Assembly (NCBI RefSeq): GCF_004564235.1
Contig: NZ_SOMN01000011.1
Location: 1 to 64,000 of the forward strand
Reading direction: 5' to 3'
From: Cohnella luojiensis
GTDB taxonomy: Bacteria > Bacillota > Bacilli > Paenibacillales > Paenibacillaceae
Length of the DNA: 64,000 nt
Shown: positions 8,652 to 18,908 of the stretch, piece after piece
Position numbering within the stretch: position 1 is the stretch's first letter
Layout of the letters: each line of letters starts with the position of its first letter
The notes under the pieces: generated by a model
What the model was told of the DNA's origin: nothing
Database searches by the model: none
Seen by the model: only the letters and a program-made list of their open reading frames with translations
Made by a program: the position numbers and the translations under genes

Positions 8652-9887
8652 TCAATAAGGGACCCACTGCAAGGTTTTTGCCCTTGCATACCTATCCTCG
8701 ACGTAGGGCCAGTTCACGACGTTCCACCAGTCGCGCGTATAGGCGGGACGCTCGTTCTGATGCTTGAGGTAATAGGCGTGCTCCCAGACATCGAGCGGCA
8801 GCAGAGGGACGACATCCCATTGCGACAGATTCTGATGTTTCTCGGCTGTCAGGATTTCCAACCGGTGGCTGCGAGGACTCCATACGAGTATGGCCCATCC
8901 TCCGCCCTCCACGTTATTGGCGGCTTCGGTAAACTGTTTTTTAAAGGCGTCGTAGCTCCCGAAGCTGCGGTTTATTTCTTCGAGCAGGGCGCCTTTCGGT
9001 TTGCCACCGCCCTTTGGCGACATCGTGTCCCAGAATAGCGTGTGAAGGTAATGACCTGCACCGTGGAAGGCGAGCTCCCTCTCCCAGTGCTTCACCAAGT
9101 CGAAGTCGCCGGTACGCCTTGCTTCCTCAAGCTTTTTCTCCGCCTTATTTAACCCGTCCACATAGCTTTGATGATGCTTGTCATGGTGGATCCGCATCGT
9201 TTTCTCATCGATGTATGGCTCCAAAGCCCTATAAGGATAAGGGAGCGGGGGGAGCTTGTGCCCGCCGATCGGTACGGGATTCCAAGCGGAAGGCGGGGCA
9301 TGCCCGATGTCGCCCAACTGGCCTGACCACGTACCATCCGGACGATTAGCTTGATCGTTGCCGTTCGGCCGCAAGCTCAGATCGCCATCAGCGGGTTCCG
9401 GACCGCCATAGCCTTCCGGGCTGTCGTCTTCCGAACTTAACGGCCGCCCCCAGTTGATGGCTCCCGATCTCTCCAACCGTTCCATCACGCTATTGAAATA
9501 TTCCGGCTGCCGATTCAGGTAAGCCAGAGCCACGGAAGAATCGCTCATCCGGGAAATCGCACCGCTATGCTCGGGCAATAGCTGCAACTGGCGGGCATAC
9601 TCCCTCGATTGGTTCAGGGAGTCCTCTAACAGCCGAGGGAAGAGAGCCGCCCATTCGACCGGTCCGACCTGAGCCGAGTCCTCTTGGGCAGCTTCTTTGG
9701 TTTCCTGCGCGAACTGCGCCGTCCTCGCGAAAACATTTTCCCAATCCGACAGCAATTGCACGTAATGAGGCTCGAATTCCGGAATAAGAGAGCGTGCCAC
9801 GACCGCGTGTTCCTGTTCTTGCGTTTTCCAATACACGATTTCCTCCAACAAGCGCAAGGGGACGATATTGCCGTATACGGACTGCAT
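8652..9887 (-). CDS. Long superoxide dismutase with an N-terminal helical domain
   Basis: 411 aa, about twice the length of SodA. Residues ~1-130 are helical and carry an ExEH pair (TQEQEHAVVARSL), resembling the DUF2935/ferritin-like helical domains of Bacillales. A Pro/Gly/Asp-rich linker (~150-205) follows. The C-terminal ~200 residues are an Fe/Mn SOD domain with IHHDKHHQSYV, LHTLFWDT and [20 protein letters not shown] precedes the ATG. The layout is like Bacillus SodF but with a larger N-terminus. Loss of the usual active-site Gln pattern was not checked. Probably monocistronic. Confidence 0.88.
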   Translation of the reverse strand: MQSVYGNIVPLRLLEEIVYWKTQEQEHAVVARSLIPEFEPHYVQLLSDWENVFARTAQFAQETKEAAQEDSAQVGPVEWAALFPRLLEDSLNQSREYARQLQLLPEHSGAISRMSDSSVALAYLNRQPEYFNSVMERLERSGAINWGRPLSSEDDSPEGYGGPEPADGDLSLRPNGNDQANRPDGTWSGQLGDIGHAPPSAWNPVPIGGHKLPPLPYPYRALEPYIDEKTMRIHHDKHHQSYVDGLNKAEKKLEEARRTGDFDLVKHWERELAFHGAGHYLHTLFWDTMSPKGGGKPKGALLEEINRSFGSYDAFKKQFTEAANNVEGGGWAILVWSPRSHRLEILTAEKHQNLSQWDVVPLLPLDVWEHAYYLKHQNERPAYTRDWWNVVNWPYVEDRYARAKTLQWVPY

Positions 9888-9987
9888 AAAAAACCTCCTC
9901 TGATTACTTGTATCGCTCTTGGCCGAAGTAACCTTCGTACCAAGCGTATGCGAGAGGAGGGTTGTATCAGAACTGCAGAACTATAGA

Positions 9988-11022
9988 TTATACCTGAGCG
10001 GGTTCGCCCGTTTGAATTTTGGCCAATACTCTCGTATGCACGTGTTCAAGAAAAGAAGTCGTACGTTGCACGTATTCATCGGTATGAGTTCGGTAAATCA
10101 TTTCATGAATGGCATCCGGAACGATCCACAGTTGGGAGAGCAAGTTCGTTTGGGCTTTCGCGACATTCTCGGAAAGATATACGGGCGCTTTGTCATCTGC
10201 GGTGCCGTGAATGAGGAGGATCGGGAAATCGTATGCTTTTTCCTGAACCTGCGCGGACGGGATTTGCTCTAAACGGGTTCCGCTCACGAGCGGGAAAAAC
10301 CAACGGATAAGCGATACGGACGGATATTTCGGAAGATCGACGTAATTGCGCATATTATGATAGATAGTATCTTCGTCGGGGATAAAGGTGCTGTCTAAAA
10401 TCATCGCATCGACGGGAGCGCCCTGCAATCCGGCTTGCAAAGCGGTCCCGGCTCCCATGGAGAAGCCCCAGACGATGAGCTCGACGCTTCCTTGTTGACG
10501 CGCGTAGTTTATCGCTCCGAGAAGCTGTTTAGACTCTATCAATCCGCCGGTTGCGGGAGTTGCATGGGATTTGCTCGCAAAACCGTAGTCGAACATCAAG
10601 ACATTATATTTCAATCCGTGCAGCAGATCGGCAAGATCGTACATCGGTACCCAGGATTCCTCGCGATTTGCCCCGTAGCCATGGCTAAGGATGATCGTAC
10701 GACGGCTTTGATCCGCGGGAATCCACCAGCCTTCGACCGTTGATCGTTCATCGGCGCTCGCGAAGGTAACCTCTGAATAGATTAAGTTCTTGGCTAGCAT
10801 TGGATTCGAGCCTAGGGTGATCACTACCGGGTGAGAAAGTGCCCAAGCGACGTAAGCGTGAAAAGCGAGGAACAGAAGGACAAGTAGACAAGATACGACA
10901 AAAAGCGAGTGTAGTACAATCCGGCTTAACTTTCGAATCGAACTGCGTTCGGAGGATAGGGCGGGAGTCGGAATAACCGATCCTGATCCGGCTAGTGGAA
11001 GGGGCGTCGACATCGTTGTCAT
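9988..11022 (-). CDS. Membrane-anchored alpha/beta hydrolase
   Basis: 344 aa. One N-terminal membrane helix (~residues 33-58, LHSLFVVSCLLVLLFLAFHA) puts the enzyme domain outside the cell. The oxyanion loop is ILSHGYGANRE, the nucleophile elbow GFSMGAGTA (Ser), and late Asp/His are in HGTADDKAPV and DAIHEMIYR. It belongs to the family of YqkD-like serine hydrolases; substrate unknown. It is transcribed away from iclR. Confidence 0.88.
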   Translation of the reverse strand: MTTMSTPLPLAGSGSVIPTPALSSERSSIRKLSRIVLHSLFVVSCLLVLLFLAFHAYVAWALSHPVVITLGSNPMLAKNLIYSEVTFASADERSTVEGWWIPADQSRRTIILSHGYGANREESWVPMYDLADLLHGLKYNVLMFDYGFASKSHATPATGGLIESKQLLGAINYARQQGSVELIVWGFSMGAGTALQAGLQGAPVDAMILDSTFIPDEDTIYHNMRNYVDLPKYPSVSLIRWFFPLVSGTRLEQIPSAQVQEKAYDFPILLIHGTADDKAPVYLSENVAKAQTNLLSQLWIVPDAIHEMIYRTHTDEYVQRTTSFLEHVHTRVLAKIQTGEPAQV

Positions 11023-11159
11023 CAGGGATCGCCTCGCTTTATCGGGAGCACTCGGGGGACTCTAGTAATATTATCGTAGAACGCAAGACCTACAGCGTCA
11101 ATAAGCTGGAGCGACTTGTAAATCGCGCGTAATCAAATTGTAATAAAGCGCTTCCAACA

Positions 11160-11217
11160 TTTACGAGAATCGGTGTTTGGGTTATACTAGGCGTAACAGG
11201 GTTTCACAGAGTGAAAC
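11160..11217 (+). promoter_or_regulatory. iclR promoter with palindromic operator
   Basis: -35 TTTACG (11160-11165), 17-bp spacer, -10 TATACT (11183-11188). The operator GTTTCACAGAGTGAAAC (11201-11217) has perfect 7-bp arms around AGA and covers the likely start of transcription. The same 17-bp site occurs before aconitase at 15999-16015. Confidence 0.75.
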
Positions 11218-11242
11218 GTAACGGTACGAGGAGGGGAACGAT

Positions 11243-11986
11243 ATGGAAGAGGAAAAAAGAACCGTACGCGCGGTCGAGAGGGCATTGGACGTGCTCTTGT
11301 GCTTCGCATCCGGTCATGAATGGGGCTTAACGGAAATAGCGGGCCGCGTCGGTCTCCATAAGAGCACCGTGCATCGGCTGCTGGCTACGTTAGAGGACAG
11401 GGGCTTCGTTACACGAGATGCCGCAACCGATAAATATAGGCTGGGCTTAAGCGTTTTGGAATTGTCGGCGAATCTATCGCGCTCGGACGATCCCTCCGTC
11501 GTTCTTCTCCCGGAGATGGAGAAACTCAGGGATCAGTTAAGCGAGACGGTCAGCCTATACGTGAGAGACCGCACGGAACGCGTTAGAATCCAAGCGGTGC
11601 AGAGCACGCAGGCGATTCGCCGCGTCGCTACGGTCGGCGCGCGTCTTCCCCTTTCCGTAGGAGCTTCGAGCAAGGTGCTGCTCGCCTTCGCCGAACCGGC
11701 AGTCCGCGGAATCGTCATGTCGGATACCGCATGGCCAACTCAATTGGACCGAGAAGCGTTCGGGAAACAACTCGACGATATCTTAGCGGCGGGTTACGCG
11801 ACCAGTTTCGAGGAGAGGGAGCCGGGCGCCGCGGCGGTCTCCGCGCCGATCTTCAACCGTTCGGGCAAGATGGTAGCAGCTTTATCGGTATCCGGTCCAT
11901 CGAACCGTCTGACCCCTGACCGGATGCACGAGCATGCTCCCGCGATTATAGAAGCGGCTCACCGAATGGGCACGATATTGGGGTAG
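11243..11986 (+). CDS. IclR-family transcriptional regulator
   Basis: 247 aa. The N-terminal winged helix (~residues 8-68) includes GLTEIAGRVGLHKSTVHRLL; the C-terminal GAF-like effector domain follows (VGARLPLSVGASSKVLLAF, FEEREPGAAAVSAPIF). The start follows GAGGGG. A perfect palindrome lies between its promoter and start codon, so it probably represses itself. The only other copy noticed here is before the aconitase gene, which suggests a role in citrate metabolism (inference). The stop abuts the convergent ylbL-type gene. Confidence 0.93.
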   Translation: MEEEKRTVRAVERALDVLLCFASGHEWGLTEIAGRVGLHKSTVHRLLATLEDRGFVTRDAATDKYRLGLSVLELSANLSRSDDPSVVLLPEMEKLRDQLSETVSLYVRDRTERVRIQAVQSTQAIRRVATVGARLPLSVGASSKVLLAFAEPAVRGIVMSDTAWPTQLDREAFGKQLDDILAAGYATSFEEREPGAAAVSAPIFNRSGKMVAALSVSGPSNRLTPDRMHEHAPAIIEAAHRMGTILG

Positions 11987-13036
11987 TCAAGTCTTCTTCG
12001 GCGCTAACCCCTTCAGAAAATCGAGCGCCTCCTGCAGCGTGGATACCTTCACGAGCTTAGGCGATAATTTCAGGTCCTTCACCGTCTTTTCGGCCAAGGT
12101 CCAGTTCGCTTTATTTTTCTCATTGTAGGGGACTAGAAAATAGTCGGCATTCTCCCTGTCCGCCGCCATGAGCTTGTAGTTGATTCCGCCGATCAGGCCG
12201 ACGGTACCATCCGCGCTGATCGTGCCTGTACCCGCGATCCTAAAGCCTCTCGTCAGGTCCTCCCCGGTCAGCTGCGCCACGATCTCCAGCGTCATCATCA
12301 ATCCCGCCGACGGTCCGCCCGTGTCCGCGAAGTCGAACTTAACGGGGTCCGACGGAGTTACCTTCAGGACGGTATCGTTCTGGAAACCGATTCCGGTTCG
12401 GTTGCCGGGATTCATTTTGATAAGAGGCACGGTCGCTTCGAATTTCTCTTCGCCTCTCGTTCCCGATACGGTTACTTTATCCCCCGGTTTTTTCCCTGAG
12501 AGGTACCCGGAAAGCTCTTTGACCGTTTTGGTTTCTTTGCCGTCCGCATGGGTAATGATATCGCCTTCCTGCAAGCCGTTCTCGCGCGCCTTCGATTCGG
12601 GCAACAGCGCGTAAACGATAACGCCCTCCTGTTTCACGTCGATGGGCTTGTTCATGACTTTATACGCGGCCATTAGGGCATTGGCTTCCGAACTGTCCCG
12701 CATCCAGGATAACAAGTTGCGGTAAGCCTTAATGTTCGTCACGCCGCCAGTCGCCTCTTCCTGCGATTTGACCTCCATGCGCGGGTTCAACCGTGCATAG
12801 ATAATGGAGAAAATATTCGGATTCGAATAGGTTGAAACGGTCGTAAACAATAACGCGCCTTTTTCGTCGAGCTTGTGTCCGGTCTCCACGCGGGGGTGAA
12901 CGGACTCGGCGGAGCCTGGTCCATACAACATATAGGGCCAAGGTTTTAAGTAAGCGAATAAGAATAGCAGGAAAAGAAATCCGATGAGGAGGGCCGTCCG
13001 GTAACGGCGTATCCCAAGTCTGTTCGTTGAAGCCAT
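11987..13036 (-). CDS. YlbL/SepM-type PDZ-Lon serine protease
   Basis: 349 aa. One N-terminal membrane helix (~15-33), a central PDZ domain (ARENGLQEGDIITHADGKE) and a C-terminal Lon-type S16 protease domain, with the catalytic Ser in DTGGPSAGLMM and the Lys in GGINYKLMAA. Family members are membrane-bound proteases with the active site outside; SepM processes a competence peptide and YlbL affects cell-division control. The convergent iclR stop touches its stop. Confidence 0.93.
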   Translation of the reverse strand: MASTNRLGIRRYRTALLIGFLFLLFLFAYLKPWPYMLYGPGSAESVHPRVETGHKLDEKGALLFTTVSTYSNPNIFSIIYARLNPRMEVKSQEEATGGVTNIKAYRNLLSWMRDSSEANALMAAYKVMNKPIDVKQEGVIVYALLPESKARENGLQEGDIITHADGKETKTVKELSGYLSGKKPGDKVTVSGTRGEEKFEATVPLIKMNPGNRTGIGFQNDTVLKVTPSDPVKFDFADTGGPSAGLMMTLEIVAQLTGEDLTRGFRIAGTGTISADGTVGLIGGINYKLMAADRENADYFLVPYNEKNKANWTLAEKTVKDLKLSPKLVKVSTLQEALDFLKGLAPKKT

Positions 13037-13140
13037 CCGGGCTCGCCTCCAATTATGCTGCCAGCGGCAAAGGGTTTGTGGGACTATTATAACTTATGTG
13101 ACCTCTCGGAAACAAAAGCACGATAAGCATTGAATTTCGA

Positions 13141-13169
13141 AAAACCCATCATCCTCGGATGATGGGTTT
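13141..13169. terminator. Intrinsic terminator of the aconitase gene
   Basis: AAACCCATCATCC pairs perfectly with GGATGATGGGTTT around TC; the flanks allow action on both strands. Confidence 0.85.
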
Positions 13170-13191
13170 AAGAGCTTTCTTAGTTTGAAAA

Positions 13192-15900
13192 TTATTGTGC
13201 GGCGATCATCTGACGAAGCACGGTTTGCAGGATACCGCTGTTCCGGTAGTAATCTACGTCGACCATCGAATCCAAACGCGCGATCGCTTGGAATTCGAAC
13301 GTTGTTCCGTCTTCGCGTTTCGCGGTTACGGTAACGGTCTGACCAGGCGTAACGTCGTTGGACATTCCGCTGATTTCGAACGTTTCGCGTCCGGTTATTC
13401 CGAGCGTTTTCCAACCTTGGCCTGTTGGGAATTGCAACGGAAGAACGCCCATGCCGACGAGGTTGGAGCGGTGAATCCGCTCGAAGCTTTCCGCGATGAC
13501 GGCTTTAACGCCTAGCAGGAACGTACCTTTGGCCGCCCAGTCGCGGGAGCTTCCGGTGCCGTACTCTTTACCCGCGATAACGATTAGGTTCGTATTGTTC
13601 TTTTGATATTTCATCGAAGCGTCGTAGATGGACATCACTTCGTCGGTCGGCAGGTAAGTCGTTACGCCGCCTTCCGTTCCGGGAGCCACTTGGTTCCGGA
13701 TACGGATGTTTGCGAACGTGCCTCTCATCATAACTTCGTGATGGCCGCGGCGGGAACCGTAAGAGTTGAAATCTTTCTTATCTACGCCATGCTCGAGCAA
13801 ATATTTACCCGCAGGGCTGTCGGCTTTGATGTTACCGGCAGGGGAGATATGGTCCGTTGTTACGGAATCGTCCAGCAAAGCCAGCACGCGTGCGTTCTTA
13901 ACGTCGGAAATATCGCCCGGTTGCGGAGCAAGATCCGTGAAGAACGGAGGATTGGCGATATATGTGGATTTATCGTCCCACTCGTACAGCTCGCCTTTCG
14001 GTACCGGGATTTGGTTCCATTGCTCGTTCTGCGTAAACACGTTCTCGTACTTGGCGCGGAACATATCCGGCGTCAAGGAAGCATGGACGGCTTGTTGAAT
14101 TTCTTCGTTCGTTGGCCAGATGTCCTTCAGGTATACCGGCTGATTCTTATCGTCGAATCCGATCGGATCGTTAACGAGGTCGATATTAACCGTACCTGCT
14201 AATGCATAAGCGACAACGAGCGGCGGCGAAGCTAGGTAGTTGGCTTTCACCTGCGCGTGCACGCGGCCTTCGAAGTTACGGTTACCGGATAGAACCGCGG
14301 AAACGGAAAGATCGTTCTCGGCGATTGCCAGGCTAACTTCATCCGGCAACGGACCGGAGTTACCGATACAAGTCGCGCATCCATAACCTGCTACGTAGAA
14401 GCCGAGTTTCTCCAAGTAGGGTAGGAGACCCGCGTTGTTCAGGTAATCGGTAACGACGAGAGATCCCGGAGTCAGGGAGCTTTTCACGTAAGCCGGTTTC
14501 TTTAAGCCGCGTTCTACGGCTTTCTTGGCGACAAGTCCGGCGCCGATCATAACGCTCGGGTTGGATGTGTTCGTACAGCTCGTGATCGCGGCAATCACGA
14601 CCGCGCCCGTGCCGATGCGGCTATTCGCGCCGTTCGGATGTTTAACGTCGACCGTTTGCTCGATTTGGGAATCGGACAAGCCGAAGCCGCCTTTGTCGAT
14701 CGGCGTACGGATAATATCGTTGAAGGATTGCTTCATAGCCGTAAGCTCTACGCGGTCTTGAGGACGCTTAGGGCCAGCCAAGCTTGGAACGATAGTGGAC
14801 AAGTCGAGTTCCATGACTTCGGTGAACACCGGATCCGGAGTCTCATCGGTACGGAACATGTCTTGGGCTTTGTAATAAGCTTCCACGAGATCGATTTGGT
14901 CTTCCGCGCGGCCAGTCAGTCTCAGGTAGTTCAAAGTTTCGCCATCGACAGGGAAGAACCCGATCGTCGCGCCGTATTCCGGTGCCATGTTGGCAACCGT
15001 AGCACGGTCTGCAAGGCTGATATTGGAAAGGCCGGAGCCGAAGAATTCGACGAATTTGCCGACAACGCCTTTTTTGCGAAGGATTTGGGTAACGGTCAAT
15101 GCAAGGTCAGTCGCGGTCGCGCCCTCGGAAAGTTTACCCGTCAGCTTGAATCCGACGACTTCAGGCATAACGAAGTAAAGCGGTTGTCCGAGCATGCCGG
15201 CTTCCGCCTCGATACCGCCAACGCCCCAACCGACTACGCCAAGTCCGTTGATCATCGTGGTGTGGGAATCGGTTCCGACGAGGGAATCCGGATATACTTC
15301 GATAACGCCGTCTTTGGATTTCGTAGCGGCAACGGACGCCAAGTACTCGAGGTTAACTTGGTGAACGATACCGGTTGCCGGAGGAACGGCACGGAAGTTG
15401 TTGAATGCCGTTTGCGCCCAACGAAGGAAGCGGTAACGTTCTTCGTTGCGCTCGAATTCAACGTCCATATTGTATTGCAATGCGTCTGGCGTACCGAAAG
15501 CATCAACCATGACGGAGTGGTCGATAACGAGATCGACGGGAACGAGAGGGTTGATTTGTTTCGGATCTCCGCCGGCTTGTTTAACCGTCTCGCGCATAGC
15601 GGCGAGGTCGACAACGACGGGAACGCCCGTGAAGTCTTGCAGAACGATACGAGCAGGGATGAACGGAATTTCTTTGTCTTCGCGTCCTTCTGTCCATTTA
15701 GCCAGTTGCTTGACGTGCTCTTCCGTGATGGCGCGTCCGTCGAATTGGCGGATCGCCGCTTCAAGCAGTACTTTAATGGAGAACGGAAGTTTGGAAACGG
15801 GGCCTAGGCCTTGCTCTTCCAAGGCTTGCAGGCGGAAGTAACGGTAAGATTGACCCGATGACTGCAGGTTTTCTTGTACTTGATAAGGAAATTTGGACAA
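13192..15900 (-). CDS. acnA: Aconitate hydratase
   Basis: 902 aa, the full length of the AcnA/CitB (IRP1-like) class, which isomerises citrate and isocitrate in the TCA cycle. [4Fe-4S] ligands are seen in SCTNTSNPS and [12 protein letters not shown]; the swivel domain contains [10 protein letters not shown] and [12 protein letters not shown]. The start is preceded by AGGAGG. The promoter at 16045-16073 matches the iclR promoter base for base in both hexamers and carries the same operator. A terminator follows at 13141-13169. Confidence 0.98.
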   Translation of the reverse strand: MSKFPYQVQENLQSSGQSYRYFRLQALEEQGLGPVSKLPFSIKVLLEAAIRQFDGRAITEEHVKQLAKWTEGREDKEIPFIPARIVLQDFTGVPVVVDLAAMRETVKQAGGDPKQINPLVPVDLVIDHSVMVDAFGTPDALQYNMDVEFERNEERYRFLRWAQTAFNNFRAVPPATGIVHQVNLEYLASVAATKSKDGVIEVYPDSLVGTDSHTTMINGLGVVGWGVGGIEAEAGMLGQPLYFVMPEVVGFKLTGKLSEGATATDLALTVTQILRKKGVVGKFVEFFGSGLSNISLADRATVANMAPEYGATIGFFPVDGETLNYLRLTGRAEDQIDLVEAYYKAQDMFRTDETPDPVFTEVMELDLSTIVPSLAGPKRPQDRVELTAMKQSFNDIIRTPIDKGGFGLSDSQIEQTVDVKHPNGANSRIGTGAVVIAAITSCTNTSNPSVMIGAGLVAKKAVERGLKKPAYVKSSLTPGSLVVTDYLNNAGLLPYLEKLGFYVAGYGCATCIGNSGPLPDEVSLAIAENDLSVSAVLSGNRNFEGRVHAQVKANYLASPPLVVAYALAGTVNIDLVNDPIGFDDKNQPVYLKDIWPTNEEIQQAVHASLTPDMFRAKYENVFTQNEQWNQIPVPKGELYEWDDKSTYIANPPFFTDLAPQPGDISDVKNARVLALLDDSVTTDHISPAGNIKADSPAGKYLLEHGVDKKDFNSYGSRRGHHEVMMRGTFANIRIRNQVAPGTEGGVTTYLPTDEVMSIYDASMKYQKNNTNLIVIAGKEYGTGSSRDWAAKGTFLLGVKAVIAESFERIHRSNLVGMGVLPLQFPTGQGWKTLGITGRETFEISGMSNDVTPGQTVTVTAKREDGTTFEFQAIARLDSMVDVDYYRNSGILQTVLRQMIAAQ

Positions 15901-15998
15901 GTGTGTAGCCTCCTAGATTAGCATCATGATTCTCAACTGTATTTTTATCGGAATCGTGTTCTTGAATGGAGTGTATTAGAGATGGCTAACCAGTTCTA

Positions 15999-16073
15999 GT
16001 TTCACTCTGTGAAACGCGATTTCAAAAAAATACTCTATGCTCTAAGTATACTCCGTTGTCGGTGCTCCGTAAA
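15999..16073 (-). promoter_or_regulatory. acnA promoter with the IclR-type operator
   Basis: On the minus strand: -35 TTTACG (rc 16068-16073), 17-bp spacer, -10 TATACT (rc 16045-16050), then GTTTCACAGAGTGAAAC (rc 15999-16015), identical in sequence and direction to the site before iclR. Confidence 0.75.
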
Positions 16074-16280
16074 GACGTTTTGAGGGAAATGGGGGTCCAA
16101 TTCATGGCTATTCCGTAAATCTTCATTTCATTAGAATGCCGCATTACCCCGAGTTTTCATCCGTCGCGCATGTTACAAGATTCGGCTAACCGGGAGGTAT
16201 GGAATGGAATTTCGAAACATAGGATGAAGTGGCGCAATCCGGCGTTGTTTAACCTCGATGCCGTTAAGGGAGGAATGCTC

Positions 16281-17396
16281 ATGCCCAGCGAAGAGACGGA
16301 TTGGAAACAAGCCTTATTCGGTTATGTAAGCACGATTAATGAAGCGGCCTTGCATACGGATGCTCGTAAGCTGCGCGATATTCCCGACAGGGAGCACCGC
16401 GATCGGCTTGCTCAGCGACTCCTGTTGACCGCGCAGAGGGAAGCGAAATGGGCGATTCGGCCAATCCGCAGCGAGATGCGGGCCCGGATCGAACGCTTTA
16501 ATGCGGTTCGAGGCGAGGTTGTAGCCGATATATCCATTCACTTGGTTCGTTCTATGGAGCAGCGAAAACAACCGTGGAGAGAAGAGCGGGTGGAGCGGGA
16601 AAAAATCCGCTTCGTGCGCGCGGGGAAGAGCTGGCGGTTGGATACCGTTAAGCCTCTGGCGGTGGAAATGCCGGCACAACCGTTCTCCGCGGATGAGGAT
16701 GAGGTTCAAGATCCTTGGGATGGCCAGCGGAAAACTCCTCAGCCTTCGGCTCCCTATATGAACCCGCAAGCTCTGTATGGTTTTAAGTCTAAGGTGTATG
16801 CCGGATCGTCGGGGGGAGATCTAGAGAACGGGTACGGCGGCAGCTACGGGAATGGCTTCGAGAATGGCCTTGGAAGGACGCTCCGCGGGATTCCCTACCT
16901 GCGGGAGTCAGCTGTTACCTACGCCGAGAGATGGTGGAACGAGCCCAATCCGAATTACGAGAATTTCGAAGTGAATTGCACGAATTACGTCTCCCAATGT
17001 CTCTTTGCAGGCGGAGCGCCTATGAATTATACTGGGAGAAGGCCATCGGGCTGGTGGTACAAGGGCTACTCCAATAAAGAGGAAATGTGGAGCTTCAGTT
17101 GGGCCGTAGCGAATTCGCTGCAGCATTATCTGAGTAATCCGCGAGCATTCGGACTTCGTGCGGAACCCGTTCGAAGCCCCGATAGGCTTCAACTCGGAGA
17201 TGTCATCTGCTATGACTGGGAAGGCAGCGGACGCGTGGGCCATAATACGATCGTAACCGCATTTACGCCGGATGGGATGCCGCTCGTTAACGCGAACACG
17301 GTTAGCAGCCGCCATCGGTATTGGGATTACAAGGATTCGTACGCATGGACGGAGAAAACCCGGTACTTTTTTTACCATATTGCCGATGAATTTTGA
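16281..17396 (+). CDS. Amidase_6-type putative amidase
   Basis: 371 aa from ATG 16281, 6 nt after GGGAGGA; an in-frame upstream ATG at 16170 has no ribosome site. The N-terminal ~150 residues are charged and helical. After a Gly-rich linker, the C-terminal ~150 residues match the Amidase_6 fold: NCTNYVSQCLFAGG (likely nucleophilic Cys), a Trp-rich loop and GHNTIVTAF (His). No signal peptide is visible. Such proteins are presumed to act on peptide or cell-wall amides; the substrate is unknown. Confidence 0.8.
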   Translation: MPSEETDWKQALFGYVSTINEAALHTDARKLRDIPDREHRDRLAQRLLLTAQREAKWAIRPIRSEMRARIERFNAVRGEVVADISIHLVRSMEQRKQPWREERVEREKIRFVRAGKSWRLDTVKPLAVEMPAQPFSADEDEVQDPWDGQRKTPQPSAPYMNPQALYGFKSKVYAGSSGGDLENGYGGSYGNGFENGLGRTLRGIPYLRESAVTYAERWWNEPNPNYENFEVNCTNYVSQCLFAGGAPMNYTGRRPSGWWYKGYSNKEEMWSFSWAVANSLQHYLSNPRAFGLRAEPVRSPDRLQLGDVICYDWEGSGRVGHNTIVTAFTPDGMPLVNANTVSSRHRYWDYKDSYAWTEKTRYFFYHIADEF

Positions 17397-17477
17397 TTAT
17401 ACCCGAATTTGCGTGAAGTTATTCCCTATGGAGTTTCGTGAGCGGAAATGTCGACTAAGCCGGAGGTAAATTACATT

Positions 17478-18608
17478 ATGGGAAACAAAATACGAGTAGG
17501 ACTCGTGTACGGCGGGCGTTCGGGCGAGCATCAGGTGTCGTTGCAGACGGCGTTGGCCGTATTGAAGGCGTTTGACTACGAAAAATACGAACTTATTCCA
17601 TTCTATATTACGCCTAAGGGGCAATGGAGATCGGGAGCTTTACTGAATGCGCCGCCAACGGCGGTCGCGGAGTTGCAGTTCTCGACTGATTCGGGAGAGG
17701 CAGCGGGGAGTAACGATACTGCGCTTATGCCCGTTCTTCAAGGGATGTCGGAGATCGTATTAACGGAAGGATCGGCCGTGAACGACGGTAAAGCCATCGA
17801 TGTCATGCTGCCGCTGCTTCATGGCACGTTTGGGGAAGACGGCACGATTCAAGGGCTGTTCGAGATGGCAGGACTACCCTACGTTGGCGCGGGAGTTCTA
17901 GCTTCCTCCGTCGGGATGGACAAGGTGGCAATGAAAACGATGTTCGCGCATGCGGGGCTGCCGCAGGTCGCTTATCGTCACTTTATCCGCTATGAGTGGA
18001 AAAAGGATCGGGAGAAGTGCGTTCGCAGCGTCGAAGAGCTTGGATACCCATGCTTCGTAAAGCCCGCGAATCTGGGCTCCAGCGTTGGCGTATCCAAAGC
18101 CCGCGACCGCGAGGAATTGGTTGCCGCGGTAGAAGAAGCTCTGCGCTATGACCGCAAGGTCATCGTCGAGGAGTTCGTCGATGCTCGCGAGATCGAGGTT
18201 AGCGTGCTAGGTAACGACGATCCGCGCGCCTCCGTGCCGGGCGAAATTCTCAGCTCTAATGAATTTTACGACTATAAAGCCAAATATATCGACGGCAAGT
18301 CGGTGATGGTGATTCCCGCGGAAGTGTCGCCTGAGGTAGCGGAATCGGTGCGCGCCATGGCTGTGCAAGCATTCCGCTCGATCGACGGCTCGGGACTGTG
18401 CCGAGCGGACTTCTTCCTCCGCCGGAGGGACGGCGCGCTGTTCATCAATGAGGTGAACACGCTGCCTGGCTTTACGCCTTATAGCATGTATCCGCTTATG
18501 TGGAAGGAATCCGGCGTCTCTTACCGCGAGCTGCTCGATACCCTGATCGAGCTCGCCCTCGAGCGCCACGCCGAACGCCAATCCATCGACTACGGCGGCG
18601 GGGAGTAG
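17478..18608 (+). CDS. ddl: D-alanine--D-alanine ligase
   Basis: 376 aa from ATG 17478 with GGAGGT 10 nt upstream; an in-frame ATG at 17448 lacks such a site. An ATP-grasp enzyme of peptidoglycan precursor synthesis. It begins IRVGLVYGGRSGEHQVSL; later motifs are PCFVKPANLGSSVGVSKA, EEFVDAREIEVSVLG and FINEVNTLPGFT. Its 3' end faces repeat array A and, beyond the IS element, the convergent nuclease gene. Confidence 0.96.
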   Translation: MGNKIRVGLVYGGRSGEHQVSLQTALAVLKAFDYEKYELIPFYITPKGQWRSGALLNAPPTAVAELQFSTDSGEAAGSNDTALMPVLQGMSEIVLTEGSAVNDGKAIDVMLPLLHGTFGEDGTIQGLFEMAGLPYVGAGVLASSVGMDKVAMKTMFAHAGLPQVAYRHFIRYEWKKDREKCVRSVEELGYPCFVKPANLGSSVGVSKARDREELVAAVEEALRYDRKVIVEEFVDAREIEVSVLGNDDPRASVPGEILSSNEFYDYKAKYIDGKSVMVIPAEVSPEVAESVRAMAVQAFRSIDGSGLCRADFFLRRRDGALFINEVNTLPGFTPYSMYPLMWKESGVSYRELLDTLIELALERHAERQSIDYGGGE

Positions 18609-18620
18609 GGTTTTATGAGC

Positions 18621-18908
18621 TTTCGTCTGCCGGAGCATGAACAGCCCCAATAGCGGAACGGGGTTCCGCTATTTCGTCTGCCGGAGCACGAACAGCCCCA
18701 ATAGCGGAACGGGGTTCCGCTATTTCGTCTGCCGGAGCACGAACAGCCCCAATAGCGGAACGGGGTTCCGCTATTTCGTCTGCCAGAGCACGAGCAGCCA
18801 CAATAGCGGAACGGGGTTCCGCTATTTCGTCTGCCGGAGCATGAACAGCCCCAATAGCGGAACGAGGTTCCGCTATTTCGTCTGCCGGAGCATGAACAGC
18901 CCCAATAG
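18621..18908. repeat. Repeat array A: about 5.6 tandem units of 51 bp
   Basis: Units start at 18621, 18672, 18723, 18774, 18825 and 18876 (last one cut by the IS). Each holds a hairpin with arms TAGCGGAAC and GTTCCGCTA around GGG, plus ~30 bp of shared flank. Units are contiguous with no unique spacers. The array lies between convergent ddl and the nuclease gene at 20672-21325. Because 51 is a multiple of 3, frames stay open through it and give false repeat proteins. Confidence 0.95.

Noticed and set aside
9903-9960. Tyr-rich leader peptide YAWYEGYFGQERYK before the SOD-fusion gene
   Set aside because: The frame has a stop just upstream and no usable start codon; it may be a relic or a plain leader hairpin (CTTGG/CCAAG).
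14638-15807. Long plus-strand frame opposite acnA
   Set aside because: Shadow of a highly conserved gene in a GC-biased codon pattern.
18621-18908. CRISPR-like array at array A (and B, C, D)
   Set aside because: Units are contiguous and identical over their whole length; there are no unique spacers and no cas genes nearby.
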